A stretch of DNA of 13,264 bases from Promethearchaeota archaeon (GTDB lineage: Archaea > Asgardarchaeota > Lokiarchaeia > Sigynarchaeales > SOKP01): positions 1 to 13,264 of the forward strand of contig JAHLWV010000039.1 in NCBI GenBank assembly GCA_019057735.1, written 5' to 3'. Under the pieces are notes generated by a model that was not told where the DNA came from, searched no databases, and saw nothing but the letters and a program-made list of their open reading frames with translations. Numbering within the stretch: position 1 is the stretch's first letter; each line of letters begins with the position of its first letter. The position numbers and the translations under genes are program-made. Shown one piece after another: positions 12,799-13,264 of this stretch.

Positions 12799-13264
12799 AT
12801 GGAATCGAATAGTAGAAAAGAAAAGGATCTTGATTCTCCAACCTTAATTAATTACTTAAGACAAGACATCCCTATAGAGGAAATTAGAGATTATTCCTCA
12901 TCGGGAAGAATAGCGAGTATTGATTTTATAAAAGGCTTTGCCATAATCTTCATAATGTTGGCTCATTATGCTTCTGTGTGGTTAGATCAGGATTGGTATT
13001 TCGTGTACGGATTAGCCTTTATGTTTCTAGATATTTTGGGTCCATCGCTCTTTATTTTTCTCTCCGCTTTAAGCGTAGTTTTTACTGTGAAAAGAAAAAC
13101 AGGAAAAATGCCTGAGAAACTTATTAGAAATCGAGTCTTTTCAAGAGGGCTGATAATTATGGTGATTGGATTGTTAATAAACCTGAGTGTAACCAATTAT
13201 CCCTTCCCATTAAATCTATGGGGTTGGAATATTTTATTTTTTATGGGATTTTCCCAAATTTTTT
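12799..13264 (+). CDS. Multi-membrane acyltransferase, HGSNAT/DUF1624-like, N-terminal part (cut by window edge)
   Basis: 155 complete codons, open at the window edge. A polar N-terminus (1-35) precedes RIASIDFIKGFAIIFIMLAHY (37-57), where R37, D42, G46 and H56 match the start of helix 1 in membrane acyltransferases of the heparan-alpha-glucosaminide N-acetyltransferase (DUF1624/YeiB-like) group. Further helices are at about 72-95 (ending in the LSALSVVF stretch), 113-131 and 138-155, linked by a basic loop (KRKTGKMPEKLIRNRVFSRG). These proteins move acyl groups across or onto membrane-exposed sugars or other acceptors. The acyltransferase-3 family is an alternative, since its first helix looks similar. 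No ribosome binding site is seen; an eleven-residue reading frame ends four bases before this ATG. Confidence 0.65.
   Translation, partial: MESNSRKEKDLDSPTLINYLRQDIPIEEIRDYSSSGRIASIDFIKGFAIIFIMLAHYASVWLDQDWYFVYGLAFMFLDILGPSLFIFLSALSVVFTVKRKTGKMPEKLIRNRVFSRGLIIMVIGLLINLSVTNYPFPLNLWGWNILFFMGFSQIF

Overview
The window reads as low-GC archaeal chromosome, most likely from an Asgard (Lokiarchaeia-like) archaeon. Support for Archaea: a FEN1-type flap nuclease and an RPA-type OB-fold protein, TATA boxes of the TTTATAAA/TTTAAATA type at fixed distances before genes, some apparently leaderless starts, and T-tract ends instead of bacterial hairpin terminators. A Roadblock protein beside an MglA-like small GTPase, together with corrinoid methyl-transfer genes, suits Asgard genomes. 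The lineage is inference; no rRNA or other marker is present.

Layout. (1) 1-194, minus: N-terminal part of an M29-type aminopeptidase with a TTG start. (2) 333-1291: three small proteins, two membrane-only and one zinc ribbon with a membrane anchor. (3) 1388-4208, plus: DNA-handling block of FEN1-like nuclease, an unknown helical protein, and an RPA-like protein. (4) 4252-5184, minus: aldo/keto reductase. (5) 5405-6070: DUF998-like membrane protein. (6) 6160-8587: Roadblock-like protein, MglA-like GTPase and a 384-residue orphan, closely spaced on one strand. (7) 8746-11772: methyl-transfer module made of a zinc-type methylcobamide methyltransferase (URO-D superfamily), its corrinoid carrier protein, and a second URO-D-family protein lacking the zinc ligands. 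(8) 11799-12356, minus: DUF2284 cysteine-rich protein, convergent with the module. (9) 12357-12798: noncoding stretch with a decayed copy of the end of the 384-residue orphan and a perfect 18-bp palindrome. (10) 12799 to the edge: start of a multi-membrane acyltransferase.

How the genes may work together. In the methyl-transfer module the second URO-D protein is the likely substrate-side methyltransferase, the corrinoid protein carries the methyl group, and the HxC...C protein passes it to a thiol or pterin acceptor. The substrate cannot be read from the sequence. The Roadblock and GTPase pair resembles the bacterial MglB/MglA regulator-switch pair; the third gene could be an effector. The FEN1-like protein keeps most of its metal-binding acidic residues but has Ser in place of one glutamate of the conserved pair, which makes its activity an open question.

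No tRNA, rRNA, CRISPR array, insertion sequence or integrase was seen.
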